From contig OY757013.1 in NCBI GenBank assembly GCA_963580285.1, positions 137,828,521-137,892,520 of the forward strand: a stretch of 64,000 nt of DNA, given 5' to 3'. Under the pieces are notes generated by a model. The model saw only the letters and a list, made by a program, of their open reading frames with translations. It had not been told where the DNA came from and did no database searches. This DNA is from Lucinisca nassula (lineage: Eukaryota; Mollusca; Bivalvia; Lucinida; Lucinidae). Both the position numbers and the translations under genes were made by a program. Positions 50,013 through 60,229 of the stretch are shown piece after piece; position 1 is the stretch's first letter, and every line of letters begins with the position of its first letter.

Positions 50013-50149
50013 ACAAATTGTCAATGGGTGGTGGGGCTTGAGATGTCATAAAATTGGAAGCAATGTCTCCAAAATGACCTAAATAGTGTTGATGGGAATG
50101 TTTGTTTGTTTGTATTGGAGTTTAACGGCCCAGTCAATACTATTTAGGG

Positions 50150-50436
50150 GGGCTTAAAGAAATATATGGGCTGCATGATGCTTCCATGCAGAGCTAAATC
50201 CAGCCTGCACACTAGTACTGGTAAACCGCTTAGAGGATCTAAGCCTGTCCAGGAACCACGGTGCGAGGCAGACCGTCCATGCTAATAAACCCTATTGGTT
50301 TCATTGGGCGACAGGGCTTGAGAAGTCATTTCATCTCAGTGTCAGGTAAAAGTTCCACAAAATTGGAAGCAACGTCTCCAAAATGACCTTTGCAGTGTTG
50401 ACGTGGACGTTAAACCTCAAATCAAACAAACAAACA
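50150..50436 (+). mobile_element. SINE-C (second unit), inserted in SINE-D
   Basis: Target duplication CAATACTATTTAGG (left) and CAATACTATTAGG (right, 50436 on). The host SINE-D (minus strand) continues at 50445-50530 with TTGAGCCGGTCAGTTTACCT. Confidence 0.88.
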
Positions 50437-50444
50437 ATACTATT

Positions 50445-50530
50445 AGGTCATTTTTGAGCCGGTCAGTTTACCTGTTCGCCAGGCTTATACGTAAGCAGCT
50501 AACCAGTCAGTGCACATTCTTTCACCAGAA
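50445..50530 (-). repeat. SINE-D body, minus strand
   Basis: Complement matches 1060-1135 (ACTGGTTAACCGCTTACGTA). Confidence 0.75.
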
Positions 50531-50571
50531 ACTGACATTGCAGGCCCAGATAAGATGCTGCAGAACAGGCC

Positions 50572-50680
50572 TCTTGGAGTAAAAATAAGAAAAATAATGA
50601 ATACCCCCATAAACCCCTGTTTTCTCTATATAGAGTGGGGTATAGGGGGGTCTTCATTTCACGGAATAGTTCACGTGATG
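50572..50680 (-). repeat. HP-A left half, minus strand
   Basis: AAAATAAGAAAAATAATGAA, CCCCATAAACCCCTGTTTTC, AGTTCACGTGATG. Ends at the family terminus. Confidence 0.8.
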
Positions 50681-50832
50681 TGGGCATGGGAGGAGTCTTG
50701 TAGTCTGGGGACCTGAGTGCATTTGTGTTAATTTATGGTTAATTTACGTCCTACGCGTCTTCCAGCATACAGTGGATGCACTGAGCGGGCTTTGCGGTCT
50801 GCTGACTCATCTTGGGTGCTTCCATGTAGGAC

Positions 50833-51374
50833 TGGCTGTATTTTGGTTTGTAGTGACCCAGTATTGTTTAGGCAGGTAAAACGCTGTGACGTTGTTGCGT
50901 CATGTCCATGACAAGGTAGTTTCACTGTTATGTACAAGTTAAAATGGAAGAAATAGTGAATTTGTTTGTTTGATTTGAGGTTTAACGTCCCCGTCAACAC
51001 TGTAAAGGTCATTTTGGAGACGTTGCTTCCAATTTTGTGGGACTTTTACCGGTACCCGACATTGAGATTAAATAACATCTCAAGCCCTGTCGCCCAATGA
51101 AACCAATAGGGTTTATAAGTATGGACTGGCTGATTGGCACCGCTATGCTGGGCAGGCTTAGATCCTCTAAGCGGATTACCAGTACTCGTGTGCGTGCATG
51201 GAAGCATCATACAGCCCATCTATTTCTTCAAGCCCCGATGGGCGGGGGCCAATTTTGGCATGTGGTGACCCAGTGTTGTTTAGGCAGGATAAACGCTGTG
51301 ACATTGTTGCATCACGTCCATGACGACTAGGTTTCATGGCTGTGTACAAATCAAAATGGAAGGAACACTGAAAA
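50833..51374. repeat. diverged ~125-bp direct repeats flanking SINE-C
   Basis: Copies 50833-50963 and 51252-51374 share GTGACCCAGTATTGTTTAGG, AACGCTGTGAC and GTCCATGAC. The SINE-C sits between them. Confidence 0.82.
50964..51250 (-). mobile_element. SINE-C, full length, minus strand
   Basis: TTTGTTTGATTTGAGGTTTA to CCCCGATGGGCGGGGGCC. A duplicated CCGGTA (51050-51056) interrupts the TTTTACCCGAC block. Confidence 0.93.
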
Positions 51375-51379
51375 TGTAG

Positions 51380-51838
51380 CTTACTAAAAATCACAAAACA
51401 TGTTTTTTCTTGAAAAAAGGCCCGAAATTTATACTGAATTAAGAGTAAATTGGAAAAATGTGTTTTATATTGGAGATCCCTGTGGAATACAAAAAAATGA
51501 TTCTGTGTATATTTGGCAACGACCTAAAATTTAAAAGTTCAGAAAAGGTTTATAACTTGAGCTATTAAAAATCAGAACATCCTACTTTGTTTAAGATTTC
51601 TTACAAACCTTAGGGTAATTGATACTCTATTTAATAGTGATAACTAAATTTTAATTTAAAAAGAAAATGCAGTAAACTAAAAGATACATTCAGTTTTATA
51701 GATCTTGCTGAAAGGTTCAGGCTGTAAATCTGGACACTATGAATTATAATCATTTTCAAACAAATTTTATGGAGGCCAAAGATAAAGAGAATTGGGTAAC
51801 AAGAATATCGTAAAAATATTTTTTCTTACTTCTTGTTT
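51380..51838. other. no feature recognised
   Basis: AT-rich, many stops on both strands. Confidence 0.4.
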
Positions 51839-51839
51839 G

Positions 51840-52118
51840 CATCACAAAAACACGCCTATATAATTTTGACCCCCTTGAACACCACTTTTATATAGTAAAA
51901 CTGGGGTTTCGGGGGGTAAACCTTATTTTTCTTATTTCTGCTCTAAAATGTAGATTGTGGGTACTCGTTAGAACCGCCACGATGAGGCAGTTCTAACGAG
52001 TGCCCACAATCTATATTTTCAGCAGAAATAAAAAAAATATCACAATTTTTCATCTTAAATTTAATTTTTTTCGGCGATAAAGGTGGCAATGTATTTGTAT
52101 AGGCGTGTTTGCGTAATG
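51840..52118. mobile_element. HP-B hairpin MITE, full length
   Basis: CATCACAAAAACACGCCTAT to TATAGGCGTGTTTGCGTAAT/G. Centre GTGGGTACTCGTTAGAACCG and complement with one mismatch. Good reference copy. Confidence 0.95.
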
Positions 52119-52211
52119 TGAGAGGTATGTTTTGGGTACGTGTTGGAAAATGGCCTCTATAAGGTGACTATAACAAGCACCCACAATTTTTGTTTAAGAA
52201 ATAGATCAGCT

Positions 52212-52409
52212 CATTACGAAAACACGCCTATACAAATATATTGTAAATTTTACTGCCGAAAAATGCAAATTTTAAGACAAAAAAGTGTGATATTTTTCTT
52301 ATTTCTGTGCAAAATATAGATTGTTGGTACACTTTAGAACCGCCTCATCAAGGCGGTTCTAACAAGTACCCACAATCTATATTTTAGAGCAGAAATAAGA
52401 AAATAAATG
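52212..52409. mobile_element. HP-B, right end lost
   Basis: CATTACGAAAACACGCCTAT, GGTACACTTTAGAACCGCCT and complement, GAGCAGAAATAAGAAAA. The last ~70 bp are missing. Confidence 0.88.
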
Positions 52410-52741
52410 CTGTTGTTTCCTTCAAAATCTCACAACTTTTTGCAATTATTAGAATAAATCCCGCTATACTCATTGACTGAAACACATGCATTTATATCCT
52501 TTTCTAATGTTTTCGATCCGAGAAAATGACATTACACTGTCCAACATCAAGGAAATCGACTGGTGACATCATAAATTGGCAGTTTTTAATGACATCACTT
52601 GTCACGCTCTTCCTTGCGTGCTTTGTTGTAGAATAAAACACAGTTACTTTCCATTGCCTATATAGGCGCGCTGTGTTAGAATTAAATTTAGAAATAAACA
52701 TTATCTTGGACCTTCTTTGAATTTTCATTTTCAAATTTTCA
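52410..52741. other. no feature recognised
   Basis: Nothing supported. Confidence 0.4.
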
Positions 52742-53026
52742 AACACATAATAATAACACACCCGTTCGACATAGTGAATTTTTTCACATCTCCAAAATGG
52801 CTACAGTACTTTTCTGATGAAAATAAGTGATTTTTCTTATATATACTAGAACCATAGGTTGTGGTGCTCGTTAGAACCGCCTCAATGAGGCGGTTCTAAC
52901 GAGTACACACACCTATTTCTTGGATCAGAAATAAGAGAAATAATGTATACCCCCATAAACCCCAGTTTTTTCTATATAAAATGGAGTTTAGTGGGGCATT
53001 CATTTCACGGACTTGTTCATGTGATG
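52742..53026 (-). mobile_element. HP-A, full length, minus strand
   Basis: CACACCCGTTCGACATAGTG, GTGCTCGTTAGAACCGCCTC and complement, right end GGACTTGTTCATGTGATG. Confidence 0.92.
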
Positions 53027-53029
53027 ATA

Positions 53030-53664
53030 TTAATTTTTATGGTAATTATACACCATACCTCGAAAAATGGATTTTCCCTAATATTTCTAATGTTTGAAAT
53101 GTAGTTTTACTTGTTTGAATTGCTTCTATGAGCGGTTCTTAAACAAGTACCCATAATATTTGTTTTAATTACGAAATTAAGGCAGATTATTCTAAAAATT
53201 ATCAGGGTGTGATGATTGGGTGTGATGATGATGATTTTTAGTATAATCTTTCTTACCATCTTACTTCGACCTGATAAGATAGAAGTTAGATACCACAACA
53301 ATCTATGTTTATTTTTAATGACCCTGGACAATTTGACTGTGTATGTAAATTACATGTTTACGGAAATGGACATTCAATAATGTATATAATTAGGGTCCCA
53401 GTAATTGACATCCTTTTTTTAGTCCACAGGCTGCTGGGGACATCTTTTATTAAACTGTGTTTACAGGCATTTTGCAAAAGCCAAACCCTATGATCGATCA
53501 GCTGGTATAATTTTAATCAAGATATATGCTTACCTCAGGTAAATTTGAGGGGACTAAAGGGACTGGATACAGGTAACATTTTTTATGCCCTTTTCTCCAA
53601 GGGACACAACTACAGTTTATTGGAACCCCATTATCAGAACTCTTGTTAAAAAGGTGTTTTGGTG
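53030..53664. other. mostly unassigned; degenerate HP at 53105-53165
   Basis: GCTTCTATGAGCGGTTCTTA and ACAAGTACCCATAATATTTG resemble the HP stem. No gene. Confidence 0.4.
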
Positions 53665-53800
53665 GGGTTTGGTTTTAGGGCCCTTTCAAGATCATTTCAC
53701 TTATTGTAAGCCAGTTGTTAATCAGAGGTTGGCAAACACCAGATTACTTGGAGAAAATCACCTGACCCTCCATTGCAGAACTGGGAGACTCACTGAAAAA
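53665..53800 (-). repeat. SINE-B tail half, minus strand
   Basis: GGGCCCTTTCAAGATCATTT, GTTAATCAGAGG, CAGATTACTTGGAGAAAATC; broken off at the PB-2 insertion. Confidence 0.75.
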
Positions 53801-53814
53801 GAGTTCACTCTCAA

Positions 53815-54027
53815 CCCTTTTTGTACCAAATGGAATCTTCTTCCGTTCATTTCAAAATTTAGAGGTGTCAGGTTGTGTTTTATTCAAATTTGATTTGGAA
53901 AATGGTTGAACTTTTTGCAAACACAGTTCAGGCCCTGATCAGATACCGCTTCTGCATTCTGCGGTGTCTGATCTGGGCCTGCACTGTTTGCCACTTACCC
54001 ATTTTGGGGTTTCCGGTACCAAATGGG
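53815..54027 (-). mobile_element. PB-2, full length, minus strand
   Basis: Flanks TCAA (mutated) at 53811-53814 and TTAA at 54028-54031. Ends CCCTTTTTGTACCAAATGGA and GGTACCAAATGGG. Tip TCTGCATTCTGCGGTGTC. Confidence 0.9.
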
Positions 54028-54086
54028 TTAACTGAAAGAATTTGTTGTTTAGGAGCAAACCCGTTCCTTGAGAATAGACCCCTATT

Positions 54087-54620
54087 GCATGGGCCTCCAT
54101 GGCCTTGTTGGTAAGAGTACTGTCTTAAATCTTTAGGTCTCGCACAGCTGTGCCCAGGTTCGGACGGGCCTCCTCAGCCTAGTGAGTTACAAGAGCGCTG
54201 ATTCTAATCATTAGGTCTGTCAGTGCTGTGGTTTTGAGTCTGGGTAGGGTCACATTTGAGACATATCAAGTTCTTCAATGGAAGATACTCCAGTTTTCGC
54301 CCAGCTCTGATTAACTGACGGTTGTTTTTAAGGTAACCGGGGGCCATGGGCACATAGGGGCTACCCTCTGATTAACTCTTGACCTGCTGAATATTTATAT
54401 ATGCCACAGCCACTGCTGATTATCAACCAATCAGATTACTCGATGCAAATTATTGCAACAAATTCATGAGCTGAATGACAAACAATGTAGATCCTGATCA
54501 GATGGCTTTGTCAGAAGCCATCTGATCTGGATCTTCATTGTTTGGAAAATAAGGCATATCCGGGCGTTAATAATCAGATCAGCTCAAAGTCAGTGAAATA
54601 ATCTTGAAAGGGCCATAAAG
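54087..54620 (+). mobile_element. SINE-B with two tandem heads, split by PB-1
   Basis: Head 1 GGGCCTCCATGGCCTTGTTG (54089), head 2 GGGCCTCCTCAGCCTAGTGA (54168), body to CTCTGATTAACTGACGG, then PB-1 at 54376-54566, then CAGCTCAAAGTCAGTGAAAT and GGGCCATAAAG. A piece CTCTGATTAAC is duplicated at 54304 and 54365. Confidence 0.82.
54376..54566. mobile_element. PB-1 in SINE-B
   Basis: TTAA at 54372-54375 and 54567-54570, inserted at the TTAA of the SINE-B block GATTAACGATCGG. Right ~15 bp deleted (ends ATCCGGGCG). Confidence 0.87.
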
Positions 54621-54707
54621 ACAAAAACAAAAATAAAGACCCCTATTGCCAACAGAGGCAAAAAACATTTTGAAAGAGTTGCTTTCCCTGAAGGTGTATT
54701 TCCCCTT

Positions 54708-55233
54708 CCCAAACCATTTTGTAATAAATGAAATCTCCTCCCTTATATAGAGTTTGAGTTCATTTCGAAATTTAGGGGTGACAGCTTCAGTTACATTTTG
54801 AACATTTGTTTAGAAAATGGTTGAATAATCTGCAAACAGTGATTCAGCCCTGCAGGATCAGACACTGCATTCTGCAGCATCTGATCTGGGCCATGCAGTC
54901 ATCACAAAAACACGACTGAATACTTTAAAACCCCCATTTACCCCACTTTTGTATAGTAAAACTGGAGTTTACCAGGTTATACATTATTTTTCTTATTTCT
55001 GCTCAAAAACATAAATTGTGGGTATTCATTTGAACCCCCTTACAGAGGGGGTTTTAATGAGTTCTCACAAACTATTTATTGAGCAGAAATAAAAAAAATA
55101 TCAGTATTTTTTATCTGAAAATATTCATTTTTTGGTTGAAAAATTTTCAATATATTTGAATTTTCAATATAATTTTATTTGAACAGGCATGTTTTCATAA
55201 TGACTGTTTGCCGAGTTTCCCCATATAAAATGG
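54708..55233 (-). mobile_element. PB-2 (minus) split by HP-B
   Basis: CCCAAACCATTTTGTAATAA, GATCTGGGCCATGCAG | HP-B | ACTGTTTGCCGAGTTTCCCC, ATAAAATGGG. Outer TTAA sites degraded. Confidence 0.82.
54900..55202. mobile_element. HP-B hairpin MITE in PB-2
   Basis: CATCACAAAAACACGACTGA to AACAGGCATGTTTTCATAAT/G. The core is remodelled (ACCCCCTTACAGAGGGGGTT), and TTTTCAATATATTTGAA is duplicated at 55144-55190. Confidence 0.87.
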
Positions 55234-55270
55234 GATAAACTGATCTGTGGCACCCTTACAGATGGATTAA

Positions 55271-55427
55271 CCCATTTTGTACTGGAAACCCCAAACCAGG
55301 TACCCTAGCAAACAGTTCAGCCATTTTCGAAATAAATTTTGAAGAAAAACACAACCTGACACCCCTAAATTTTGAAATGGTCTCCTGCTGTATATAAGGA
55401 GGAAGATTCCATTTGGTACAAAAAGGG
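55271..55427 (+). mobile_element. PB-2 with stem deleted
   Basis: TTAA at 55267-55270 and 55428-55431. CCCATTTTGTACTGGAAACC to GGTACAAAAAGGG; the core-2 hairpin is gone after GCAAACAGTTCAGCC. Confidence 0.94.
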
Positions 55428-55431
55428 TTAA

Positions 55432-55996
55432 ACATTGTCCAGTGAGGTCCATCTTGCCACATATAGCTGATTAGCTGTTTAAATCGGTCAGTGTTTAGAT
55501 TTAATTATGATACATGGTACACATTGGATTGGAAGATAATATGGAATAATATTTGAATTTGGATAACAAATTGACAAAATAAATAATTATATAAGTACTT
55601 GGCCAGAGGTGGATGTACTATTTGTGATTCATCACATAAAACTTGGGATGTACCATATCTACTTTAACTCCTGAAGCACTGCAGAAAATTCTTGAGCAGA
55701 TGGCAATTCGATTTTTTTTTTCATTATTTTTCAGTGAAAATATACCGGATGTCTCATTTCCACTGAAAAATAAGAAAAAATAAATACTTCAAAAATGCTG
55801 TCTGTTAAAATTGATTAGCACTAAAAAAGTCTTGAAGACTTAATTTCTGATAGGAATGCTGGCAGAAATATTACAGACCTACTCTGATAAACTTTGGATC
55901 TGATTTTTTTTTCACCATTTAGAATCATTTTAACACATTTGGACATATTTCATAGCACTGTGGGAAGAATTTGTTTTGATGATGAATGTTTCCTTA
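55432..55996. other. no feature recognised
   Basis: TTTTTCAGTGAAAATATACC and CCACTGAAAAATAAGAAAAA form a weak inverted pair (55729-55787). No gene. Confidence 0.4.
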
Positions 55997-56277
55997 CATT
56001 ACGATAACTCACCCGTACGATATAGTGCATTTTTTCACATCTCAAAAATGTCTAGTTTTCTGATGAAAATCTTTGATATTTTTCTTGTAAATGCTCATAA
56101 CATAGGTTGTGTGTGCTCGTTAGAACCGCCTCATTGAGGCGGTTCTAACAAGTACCCACAACCTATGTCTTGGAGCAGAAATAAGAAAAATAATGAACAC
56201 CCCAGTAAACCCCAGTTTTCTCTATATAAAGTGGGGTTTAGGGGGTGTCTTTATTTCAAGGACTTGTTCACGTGATG
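55997..56277 (-). mobile_element. HP-A, full length, minus strand
   Basis: CATTACGATAACTCACCCGT to GACTTGTTCACGTGATG. Perfect core: CTCGTTAGAACCGCCTCATT/GAGGCGGTTCTAAC. Reference HP-A copy. Confidence 0.96.
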
Positions 56278-56336
56278 ATTTCTGCTCTAAATACAGATTA
56301 TGGGTGCTTGTTAGATCAACTACCGTACCTTATTAA

Positions 56337-56556
56337 CCCATTTTGTACTGGAAACTCCCAACACAAGTAATGCAGAGAGTGCAGGCCCAGATCAGATGTG
56401 CCAAAACGAGGTGTCTGATCAGGATCTACACTGTTTGCAAAAATTTCAGCCATTTTCCAGAAACATTTTGAAATAAAACACAGCCTGCCACCCCTAAATT
56501 TTGAAATGAACTTGTGCTATATGTGAGGTGGAAGACTCCATTTGGTACAAAATGGT
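56337..56556 (+). mobile_element. PB-2, full length, diverged
   Basis: TTAA at 56333-56336 and 56557-56560. CCCATTTTGTACTGGAAACT, GTGCAGGCCCAGATCAGATG, GGTGTCTGATCAGGATCTAC, TTTGGTACAAAATGG. Confidence 0.9.
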
Positions 56557-56722
56557 TTAAGTAGTATACCATTTATACTTGTTATAACACTATTTGTTAT
56601 AACATGGTTTTGGATATAACACAGTTTCAAGATGGGTCCCAAAAAATTTGTAGATCATATAGAAAAATTACCATTTTTCTATATAATCTATACATTTTTG
56701 TTTGGATATAACGGTTGTTTAA

Positions 56723-57032
56723 ATTAGCCCCCACCCATAGGGGCTTGAAGAAATATATGGGCTGCATGATGCTTCCACGCAGAGCTGAATCCGGCCTGCA
56801 CACTAGTACTGGTAAACCGCTTAGAGGGTCTAAGCCTGTCCAGGAACCGTGGTGCGAGGCGGACCGTCCATGCTAATAAACCCTCTTGGTTTCATTTGGC
56901 GACAGGGCTTGAGATGTCATTTCATCTCAATGTCAGGTAAAAGTCCCACAAAATTGGAAGCAAAGTCTCCAAAATGACCTTTACAGTGTTGACGGGGACG
57001 TTAAACCTCAAATCAAACAAACAAACAAACAA
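56723..57032 (+). mobile_element. SINE-C, full length with TSD
   Basis: Flanked by ACGGTTGTTTAA at 56711-56722 and 57033-57044. AGCCCCCACCCATAGGGGCT to GGGGACGTTAAACCTCAAAT and five CAAA units. Confidence 0.97.
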
Positions 57033-57089
57033 ACGGTTGTTTAACTAAGTTAACACAGTTTCTGCTTTGGACCCCATTTTATAGTGTTA

Positions 57090-57240
57090 TAAAGAGATTG
57101 TTGGGTACAAGCGAATGCCTGCAGTCTACATTTTTGAGTAGAAATAAGAAAAAATGATGCATATTAAACATTCTAGACCCCACTTTGTCTTGAAACACGC
57201 AGTATATAAAGTGTGTTTCAAGGGCATTCATTATGTCTTC
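57090..57240. repeat. degenerate HP element
   Basis: GAGTAGAAATAAGAAAAAAT, TCTAGACCCCACTTTGTCTT, AAGTGTGTTTCAAGGGCATT. Confidence 0.55.
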
Positions 57241-57279
57241 TAGGTAGTGCATAAAATTCCTTAAGTGTGTTAAAACCAC

Positions 57280-57392
57280 CTTTGGGACTGTTCAAAAGTG
57301 GTCTTTTAGACCACTTTTGAACATTCTCAGAGATGGTTTCCAGCTTAATTAGAAGAAGCTGGGTGTTTTAAGAAAACACAAAGAAAGAAGAA
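57280..57392. repeat. TG-2 fragment
   Basis: ACCACCTTTGGGACTGTTCA, AAAGTGGTC/GACCACTTT stem, and AACACAAAGAAAGAAG. Confidence 0.65.
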
Positions 57393-57397
57393 CTTAA

Positions 57398-57602
57398 CCC
57401 TTGTCCTGCTAATCCCGGATAAGCCTTATCTTTGAAACAATGTAGATCCAGATCAGATGGCTTCTGAAGAAGCCATCTGATCAGGATCTACAATGTTTGG
57501 CATTCTGATTGTGAATTTGTTGCAATAATTTGCATCAAGTAATCTGATTGGTTGATAATCGGTAGTGGGTGTGGCATATATGAATATTCAGCAGGACAAG
57601 GG
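57398..57602. mobile_element. PB-1, full length
   Basis: TTAA at 57394-57397 and 57603-57606. CCCTTGTCCTGCTAATCCCG to TTCAGCAGGACAAGGG. Stem GATCAGATGGCTTCTGAAGA/AGCCATC. Confidence 0.95.
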
Positions 57603-57606
57603 TTAA

Positions 57607-57722
57607 GCCTTTTAAATATGTTTTTAAGAGAAGAATTAGCGTTAATTTTAGCTGGTTTTGAATTTAATAGCCGAATTTATTTTTTTATGAAACAGAATAT
57701 AGTATAGGGATTATAATCCTGC
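57607..57722. other. short unassigned spacer
   Basis: Between PB-1 and the TSD of the next SINE-C. Confidence 0.4.
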
Positions 57723-57736
57723 TGATCATTACAAAA

Positions 57737-58036
57737 TTTAATTTGTTTGATTGAGGTTCAACGTCCCAGTCAACACTGTAAAGGTCATTTTGGAGACGTT
57801 GCTTCCAATTTTGTGGGACTTTTACCCGACATTGAGATGAAATGACATCTCAAGCCCTGTCGCCCAATGAAACCAATAGGGTTAATTAGCATGGACGGTC
57901 CGCCTTGCACCGCGGTTCCTGGACAGGCTTAGATCCTCTAAGCGGTTTACCAGTACTAGTGTGCAGGCCGGATTCAGCTCTGCGTGGAAGCATCATGCAG
58001 CCCATATATTTCTTCAAGCCCCTATGGGCGGGGGCT
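57737..58036 (-). mobile_element. SINE-C, full length, 14-nt TSD, in HP-B end
   Basis: TSD TGATCATTACAAAA at 57723-57736 and 58037-58050 includes the first bases of HP-B, so the SINE hit the very end of that MITE. Confidence 0.97.
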
Positions 58037-58040
58037 TGAT

Positions 58041-58309
58041 CATTACAAAAACTCGCCTATACAAATACATTGTAAACTTAACCGCCGAAAAAAAAAAGAA
58101 AATTTTAAGATGAAAAATTGTGATATTTTTCTTATTTCTGCTCAAAAATATAGACTGTGGGTACTCGTTAGAGAGGTAGTTCTAACAAGTACCACAATCT
58201 GTACTTTAGAGCAGAAATAAGATCACTAAGGTTTATCCCTGTAAACCCCAGTTTTACTATATAAAAGTGAGGTTCAAGGGGGTAGAAATTATACAGGCGT
58301 GTTTTCTGG
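58041..58309. mobile_element. HP-B hairpin MITE
   Basis: CATTACAAAAACTCGCCTAT to TACAGGCGTGTTTTCTGG. The core is shortened (CGTTAGAGAGGTAGTTCTAA). The true left start is the TSD copy at 57727. Confidence 0.9.
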
Positions 58310-58566
58310 TTGGTTCCAGATAAAATGTCAAAGCCATGATAAGAGTTGTCCTCAAAGTTCCTTCTGAAATTGAACGTAATCTAGCTGGTCTTTATGAGGC
58401 TGTGTTATACTATATTATTTTTATTTAAGATGTTACGCTGTTTTCACAGTTATTAAATTTTGTTTATTTAACCATGATATTACTAAATTTTTGGTCCTTT
58501 ATATATGTTATTTGAAATCACAAAATTGACCAAAAAGTTTGCAAGTAATAATATTGATTTTGATTA
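58310..58566. other. no feature recognised
   Basis: AT-rich spacer. Confidence 0.4.
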
Positions 58567-58570
58567 TTAA

Positions 58571-58788
58571 CCCATTTGGTACTGGAACCCCCAAAACAGG
58601 TACCCTGGCATACAGCACAGGCCCAGATCAGACGCCGCAGAATGCGGTGTCCGATCAAGGTTTACACTGTTTGCAAAAAGTTCAGCCATTTTCCAAATAA
58701 ATTTTGAAGAAAATACTACCTGAGACCCCTAAATTTTGAAATGGACTCGTTATATACAAGGAGGAAGATTCATTTGGTATAAAAAGGA
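58571..58788 (+). mobile_element. PB-2, full length
   Basis: TTAA at 58567-58570 and 58789-58792. CCCATTTGGTACTGGAACCC; tip GACGCCGCAGAATGCGGTGT; end TTCATTTGGTATAAAAAGG. Confidence 0.94.
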
Positions 58789-58876
58789 TTAAAAAGCTGT
58801 GATCTATTTAACTTACAGTTAGTAGTTATAGTGTGCATATGATAAATATAGGATTGTGAATCTTTGCAGTTTGAAA

Positions 58877-59153
58877 AATTGATTGATTAATTGATTGATT
58901 TGAGGTTTAACGTCCCCGTCAACACTGTATAGATCATTTTGGAGACGTTGCTTCCAATTGTGTGGGATTTTTACCCGATATAGAGATGAAATGACATCTC
59001 AAAGCCCTGTCTACTAATGAACTTGCACAACTTTGCCTGGGCAGGCTTATATCCTCTAAGCAGTTTACCAGTACTTGTGCACAGTCGGTTTCAGCTTTGC
59101 TTGGAAGTATCATGCAGCCCATCTATTTCTTCAAGCCCCGATGGGCGGGGGCA
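58877..59153 (-). mobile_element. SINE-C, minus strand, internal deletion
   Basis: TTGATTGATTTGAGGTTTAA to CCCCGATGGGCGGGGGC; ~30 bp lost between CTACTAATGAA and CTTGCACAACTTTGCC. AAATTGA occurs on both sides. Confidence 0.92.
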
Positions 59154-59412
59154 AATTGAAAGGCTTTGAAAAAGGGTGTGAAAAAATAGCCAAAAATCAG
59201 CATCTGTATATATTTGCATGATTGCATTACAAAATGTTACAGTTTATTGAACAGAAAGGTGAAGAAATTGACAACTTAAGATAAAAGAAAAATATGTCAA
59301 ACAGGATTTTTACCCCAAGGTTATGTCAGACTTTTGTTGCATTAGATATTATTAATTTAATATTATAAATTGAGCAAAATCATACAAAAAAGGTATCACA
59401 GTACGTGTATGA

Positions 59413-59470
59413 CCAGCAAAAGCATAGATCAGACTGCACATCCGTGCAGTCTGATCTATGCTTTTGCTGG
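59413..59470. repeat. perfect hairpin, 27-nt arms
   Basis: CCAGCAAAAGCATAGATCAG… at 59413-59439 and exact complement 59444-59470 around ATCC. The GATCAGACTGC part resembles PB core-2. Confidence 0.93.
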
Positions 59471-59870
59471 CCACATTTAGGGGGTTTTATGACCTCCTGA
59501 GTCCTTTTGCATAGAGGCATTAATGGTGAATGGTATATATATATATTAAAAGAGGAGAAGAACCAAAGGCAGGCTTTCTTGCAAAATGCATGAGGAAAAA
59601 ACATTATAAAATATTTTTCAAGTGATTTTAATGCATATATTAAACAATGATACTATCTTCATGATATTTTATTTACACAATATCACCCATTGATGGAACA
59701 GAGAGACTGAATGTGAGTTAATTTGAATTTGGTTATAGATAGAAAGAGGGAATGACTTTGCCAAAATAATTCAGGACTCATTCAAAATTTTGATACATTC
59801 AGTGACTGCCAAAAAACAAGTTGGAATATTTTTTGCAGGTAAAATCTGGTTTATTTAGCTTGTTGTTACA
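59471..59870. other. no feature recognised
   Basis: Short (TA)n at 59536-59549. No supported frame. Confidence 0.4.
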
Positions 59871-59884
59871 ATGCTCAGGGTGCT

Positions 59885-60176
59885 TTGATTTGTTTTGTTT
59901 GATTTGAGGAATAACGTTCCCATCAACACTGTAAAGAGCATTTTGGAATTTTGTGTGACTTTTACCTGACATGGAGATAAAATGACATCTCAAGCCCTGC
60001 CCCCCAATGAAACCAATACGGTTTATAAGCATGGGTGGTCCGACTCGCACTGCATTGCCTTGGCAGGCTTAGATCCTCTAAGTGGTTTATCAGTACTCGT
60101 GTGCAGGTCGGTTTCAGCTCTGCGTGGAAGCATCATGCAGCCCATCTATTTCTTCAAGCCCGATGGGCGGGGGTCT
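59885..60176 (-). mobile_element. SINE-C, full length with TSD, minus strand
   Basis: TSD ATGCTCAGG(G/A)TGCT at 59871-59884 and 60177-60190. TTTGTTTTGTTTGATTTGAG to CCCGATGGGCGGGGGT. Frames of 131 and 61 codons here are incidental. Confidence 0.96.
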
Positions 60177-60229
60177 ATGCTCAGGATGCTAACTTTGTTG
60201 CTTTTCATCACATTTCATAAGCACTGGAC

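Larger units (their letters stand above)
49602..50437 (+). repeat. 418-bp tandem duplication (two units)
   Basis: Unit 1 at 49602-50019, unit 2 at 50020-50437. Each starts GTCAATGGG(C/T), continues through the diverged SINE-C end, a SINE-D tail in minus orientation (TTTGTATTGGAGTTTAACGG) and a nearly full SINE-C. Confidence 0.88.
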
